Positions 62,601 to 64,000 of a stretch of DNA of 64,000 nucleotides are shown in pieces. The position numbers were made by a program, and so were the translations under genes. The stretch spans positions 7,290,930 to 7,354,929 of the forward strand of contig NC_030389.2 in the NCBI RefSeq assembly GCF_001625215.2. The letters run 5' to 3'. The DNA comes from Daucus carota subsp. sativus. Its lineage: Eukaryota > Streptophyta > Magnoliopsida > Apiales > Apiaceae. A model generated the notes under the pieces. That model worked only from the letters and a program-made list of their open reading frames with translations. It had not been told where the DNA came from and did no database searches. Numbering within the stretch: the stretch's first letter is position 1; every line of letters starts with the position of its first letter.

Positions 62601-63804
62601 TCAAGGTATGCAGATCACCTCCGGGACAATATTCCATGACTAAACATGAGAACCTGTCAGTCTCAAAATGAGTATACAGTGTCGGCAAGAATGGATGGTC
62701 AAGCAACTGCAGTATATCTCTCTCTGTCTGAGCCCTGGTCAACTTCTTCCTGCTTGCAAGTGAAGCCTTGTCCATCACTTTCATTGCAAAGTAAGACCGT
62801 GTCCCACTAAGCTCTGAAAGATACACACTGCCTATGTCACCACAGCCAAGACGTTTCAATAACCTAAAATGACTCATTCCCAGAATTCCATCCCGTGATC
62901 GTATGGCAAGAATTGCCTTCCACCTTGAATCATTTCCTTTGTGAGGTTTACCAGCACTCCCAGTAAAGTTACTCCAATTACTTTCATCACTAAGGCCACT
63001 GCTATCACTTGCTCGACTCATGCTAGTTTTGCCACTCTCAAGAGAATCTCCTCGAACACCCCCTTTAGTACCCTCACGGTTCCTGTCGACACTAAGCATC
63101 CCATCACTCAGAATTGTATCACTCCGATATGTGTGGGTACAACTATTAACAATGCTCATAGCAGTTACGACACTAGTACAATCAATGCTACTGAGTGGAC
63201 TTACATTGCCACTTGGAGGCAAGGAGGCATCCCACACACATTCCTTCTCCTCAGAATCTGGAGGAAGGAGAGGAATTTCTGCATTTTGTGATGGACGACG
63301 AGTAGCTGAAAATGGAGAGGTGACCGCTCTCAAGTCATTGGGCTCATCAACCAAGCTATCTCTGGGTGAAACAATCAACAAACTTGGTTTTATACTAGAA
63401 ACTTGAACCGATAAGTCCTCTATAAATGGACCTTTAGACAAACTTTTCATCAAGCATTTGTTCTCGGATTCATTTTGACCAACAGGTACACAGACTGGCC
63501 TCATTAAATCTGTATCAACAGGTTCGGGGGGATGGCTAGCTCCCGAAAAGGAATGGTTCCCGTCATCATCTAACAAATCATCACTACCCTTAAATGTAAT
63601 ATCAGGCATAAGTTCATCATATTGCTCAACATACCTCTTTCCATGCCACATTTCTGCAGCAGGTTTTGGAGATTCGGAGTCTTGAGAATCTCGATCACCG
63701 TATTCATCCATATCTTCTTTTACCATAGTCAATTGTGTGCTCGATGTTCTAGCTATAATGGGCAGTAGTCCAGAGAGTGGTTTTGATTCAGGATTTCTTT
63801 GCAT
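59605..63804 (-). CDS. AGC VIII protein kinase, D6PK/PAX-like
   Basis: Two coding exons, 62558-63804 and 59605-60490, joined across a 2067-bp GT-AG intron, give about 710 aa. The kinase domain starts near residue 313: glycine loop [10 protein letters not shown], catalytic Lys in YFAMKVMDK (about 342), YRDLKPENV (catalytic Asp 438), DFD in place of DFG (456-458), and APE at 557-559. The DFD motif and the roughly 100-residue insertion between DFD and APE mark plant AGC VIII kinases. Relatives such as D6PK and PAX phosphorylate PIN auxin carriers at the plasma membrane. The tail ends KYLDFEFF, like the hydrophobic PIF motif that docks PDK1. The 312-residue N-terminus is Ser-rich and unstructured. 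The start (MQRNPESKP) is tentative: the frame stays open upstream to a probable splice acceptor at 63853, so a further 5' exon is likely. Confidence 0.9.
60491..62557 (-). other. Large intron of the AGC kinase gene
   Basis: About 2.1 kb between the exon ending in ...SEYAAR and the exon starting [14 protein letters not shown] see no recognisable element ends or second gene in it, only AT-rich sequence and a more GC-rich patch at about 61780-62040. Confidence 0.6.
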
Positions 63805-64000
63805 ATCTGAGCGCCGTATATCATCACACAGATCACTTTCAAGGAAACAGGTCTGTACAAGTGCAAAATGATCATAAATTAATATTTCCTTAGAATCAAG
63901 ATCAAACAATGGGCATTACATACCTTAAATTAAAGAATACACAAATTAATCACATCTAAATCGTTGACCCATTTTGAACACTTTCAAATCAACATCACAC
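63805..64000 (-). other. 5' region of the kinase gene
   Basis: On the minus strand TTTTGCACTTGTACAG ends at 63853 and looks like a splice acceptor, so 63854-64000 is probably intron. The upstream exon would lie outside the window. Confidence 0.5.

Noticed and set aside
62941..63406. 116- and 128-aa plus-strand frames
   Set aside because: Antisense shadows of the Ser-rich N-terminal exon of the AGC kinase.
1..64000. CRISPR arrays, rRNA, tRNA genes and viral insertions
   Set aside because: No spaced direct repeats of the CRISPR kind, no rRNA blocks and no full tRNA cloverleaf were seen by eye. No reverse transcriptase or viral coat or movement motifs were noticed. Plastid or mitochondrial inserts were not testable without a search.

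Overview
The window is nuclear DNA of a flowering plant, almost certainly a eudicot. It is AT-rich, genes are split by GT-AG introns of up to about 2.1 kb, and the families present are typical of plants (AP2/ERF, DUF630/DUF632, AGC VIII kinase, F-box). Small class II transposons fill the gaps between genes. I could not fix the species from the sequence alone.

Seven cellular genes can be read. From left to right they are: an intronless group-IX-like ERF transcription factor (3291-3896, +); COP9 signalosome subunit CSN7, complete in nine exons (7508-13335, -); the PP2A leucine carboxyl methyltransferase LCMT1, complete in thirteen exons (21502-32003, +); a 918-aa DUF630/DUF632 protein of the NRG2 type in four exons (42377-48169, +); two near-identical F-box genes (48939-50117 and 57645-58736, both -); and an AGC VIII protein kinase of the D6PK/PAX type in two coding exons (59605-63804, -). 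CSN7 (cullin deneddylation), the F-box proteins (SCF adaptors) and LCMT1 (PP2A assembly) are all signalling or protein-turnover genes. They are neighbours, not an operon, and I see no sign that they work as one system.

The rest is mainly mobile DNA. A 2.75-kb Mutator-like element (39035-41785) has long terminal inverted repeats and a perfect 9-bp target duplication. It carries an intact five-exon ORF that keeps the N-terminal PB1-like domain, a SWIM finger and two zinc knuckles, but has lost the DDE transposase core. Between the two F-box genes lies a cluster of insertions: a MULE MITE with a perfect 10-bp target duplication, a short Helitron on the minus strand, a second long-inverted-repeat element, and a roughly 2-kb plus-strand Helitron that appears to have captured a MORN-repeat fragment of a phosphatidylinositol-phosphate 5-kinase gene. 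Other elements include Stowaway-like MITEs, Tourist/Harbinger-like elements with 3-bp duplications, two hAT-like MITEs, the end of a CACTA-like element at the left edge, and SINE-like fragments.

The F-box pair and its flanks are a segmental duplication. Copy B (about 57440-59545) is compact. Copy A (about 48700-55790) has been stretched by the transposons, and copy B preserves what looks like the empty site of the MULE MITE. The strongest leads are the DDE-less MULE gene, the Helitron with its PIP5K fragment, and this dated duplication. I found no CRISPR, rRNA or tRNA gene and no viral insertion.
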